Shown one piece after another: positions 5,156-5,291 of a DNA stretch of 5,291 bases. Origin of the DNA: Bacillota bacterium (GTDB taxonomy: Bacteria > Bacillota > Clostridia > Christensenellales > QAND01); contig DXZF01000343.1 in assembly GCA_019415425.1 (NCBI GenBank), positions 1-5,291 on the forward strand. Direction: 5' to 3'. Made by a program: the position numbers and the translations under genes. Position 1 is the first letter of the stretch; every line of letters begins with the position of its first letter. The notes beneath the pieces are model-generated. The model was not told the origin of the DNA, did not search any database, and saw nothing but the letters and a program-made list of their open reading frames with translations.

Positions 5156-5291
5156 TTGGACAATCGGAATTATCACCGCCGGGACAGGCGGGTTGGCCAG
5201 TCGTCGATCGCGGCGTTTATGGAGGGCAAGGGCATCTACTTCGTCGTCTTCACGTGCCTGGCCGTCATCGGCATTACGGCGTACCTTACGC
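5156..5291 (+). CDS. spoIIQ: SpoIIQ-like protein, N-terminus (partial; M23 peptidase-family forespore protein)
   Basis: Only 45 codons are visible before the right edge. They give a basic cytoplasmic tail (residues 1-20, five Arg), then FMEGKGIYFVVF and a membrane segment about 26-45, the opening of a single-pass protein. This layout resembles clostridial SpoIIQ, whose outer part is a LytM/M23 domain that binds SpoIIIAH from the mother cell to form the channel across the engulfing septum. The M23 domain itself is out of view, so the name rests on the N-terminal pattern and on the spoIID-spoIIQ order known in C. difficile. The start is TTG 5156, seven bases after AGGAGG (5143-5148); ATG at 5219 (codon 22) is in frame but would remove the basic tail and has no ribosome site. 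Translation may be restrained by a hairpin, and transcription may come from a sigma-F promoter in the 56-base gap. Confidence 0.75.
   Translation, partial: MDNRNYHRRDRRVGQSSIAAFMEGKGIYFVVFTCLAVIGITAYLT

Noticed and set aside
1..5291. CRISPR array, insertion sequence, integrase or attachment-site repeat
   Set aside because: No regularly spaced repeats, no transposase or recombinase frame, and no second copy of the tRNA 3' end were seen.

Overview
The window looks like chromosome from an endospore-forming member of the Clostridia with an unusually GC-rich genome (roughly 60% GC in the genes, by eye). The lineage is inferred from SpoIID followed by a SpoIIQ-like gene, from strong AGGAGG ribosome sites, from consensus sigma-A promoters and from the tRNA with an encoded CCA end. 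The same spoIID-spoIIQ order is known from Clostridioides difficile. Species cannot be named from the sequence.

Left part, minus strand. Bases 1-353 hold the N-terminal 117 codons of a YqhD/BdhA-type iron-containing alcohol dehydrogenase running off the left edge. A 741-base stretch without a convincing gene follows (354-1094). It includes an AT-rich island (about 24% GC over 721-840), an orphan perfect Shine-Dalgarno sequence and a weak terminator-like hairpin. A complete minus-strand unit for tRNA-Arg(CCU) comes next: promoter (1217-1246), tRNA (1095-1171) and a strong intrinsic terminator (1053-1091).

Middle, plus strand. A 62-residue single-LysM protein (1329-1517) is followed by a 235-residue member of the L-2-amino-thiazoline-4-carboxylic acid hydrolase family (1584-2291). 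A sodium:solute symporter (2470-3930) then has its own perfect TTGACA/TATAAT promoter. The -35 box of that promoter lies inside a 59-base imperfect palindrome. The symporter leader carries a perfect 14-base palindrome and a 13-base repeat. A GC-rich hairpin after the symporter probably ends its transcript.

Right part, plus strand. spoIID (up to 5099) encodes the mother-cell septal peptidoglycan lytic transglycosylase used in engulfment. Fifty-six bases later a TTG-start gene begins that looks like the N-terminus of SpoIIQ, the forespore partner, and it is cut by the right edge. The short gap holds a close match to a sigma-F promoter and a 10-bp stem that would bury the spoIIQ ribosome site only in transcripts reading through from spoIID. 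This suggests, as a hypothesis, a device that keeps mother-cell read-through from producing SpoIIQ in the wrong compartment. It is the most interesting observation in the window.
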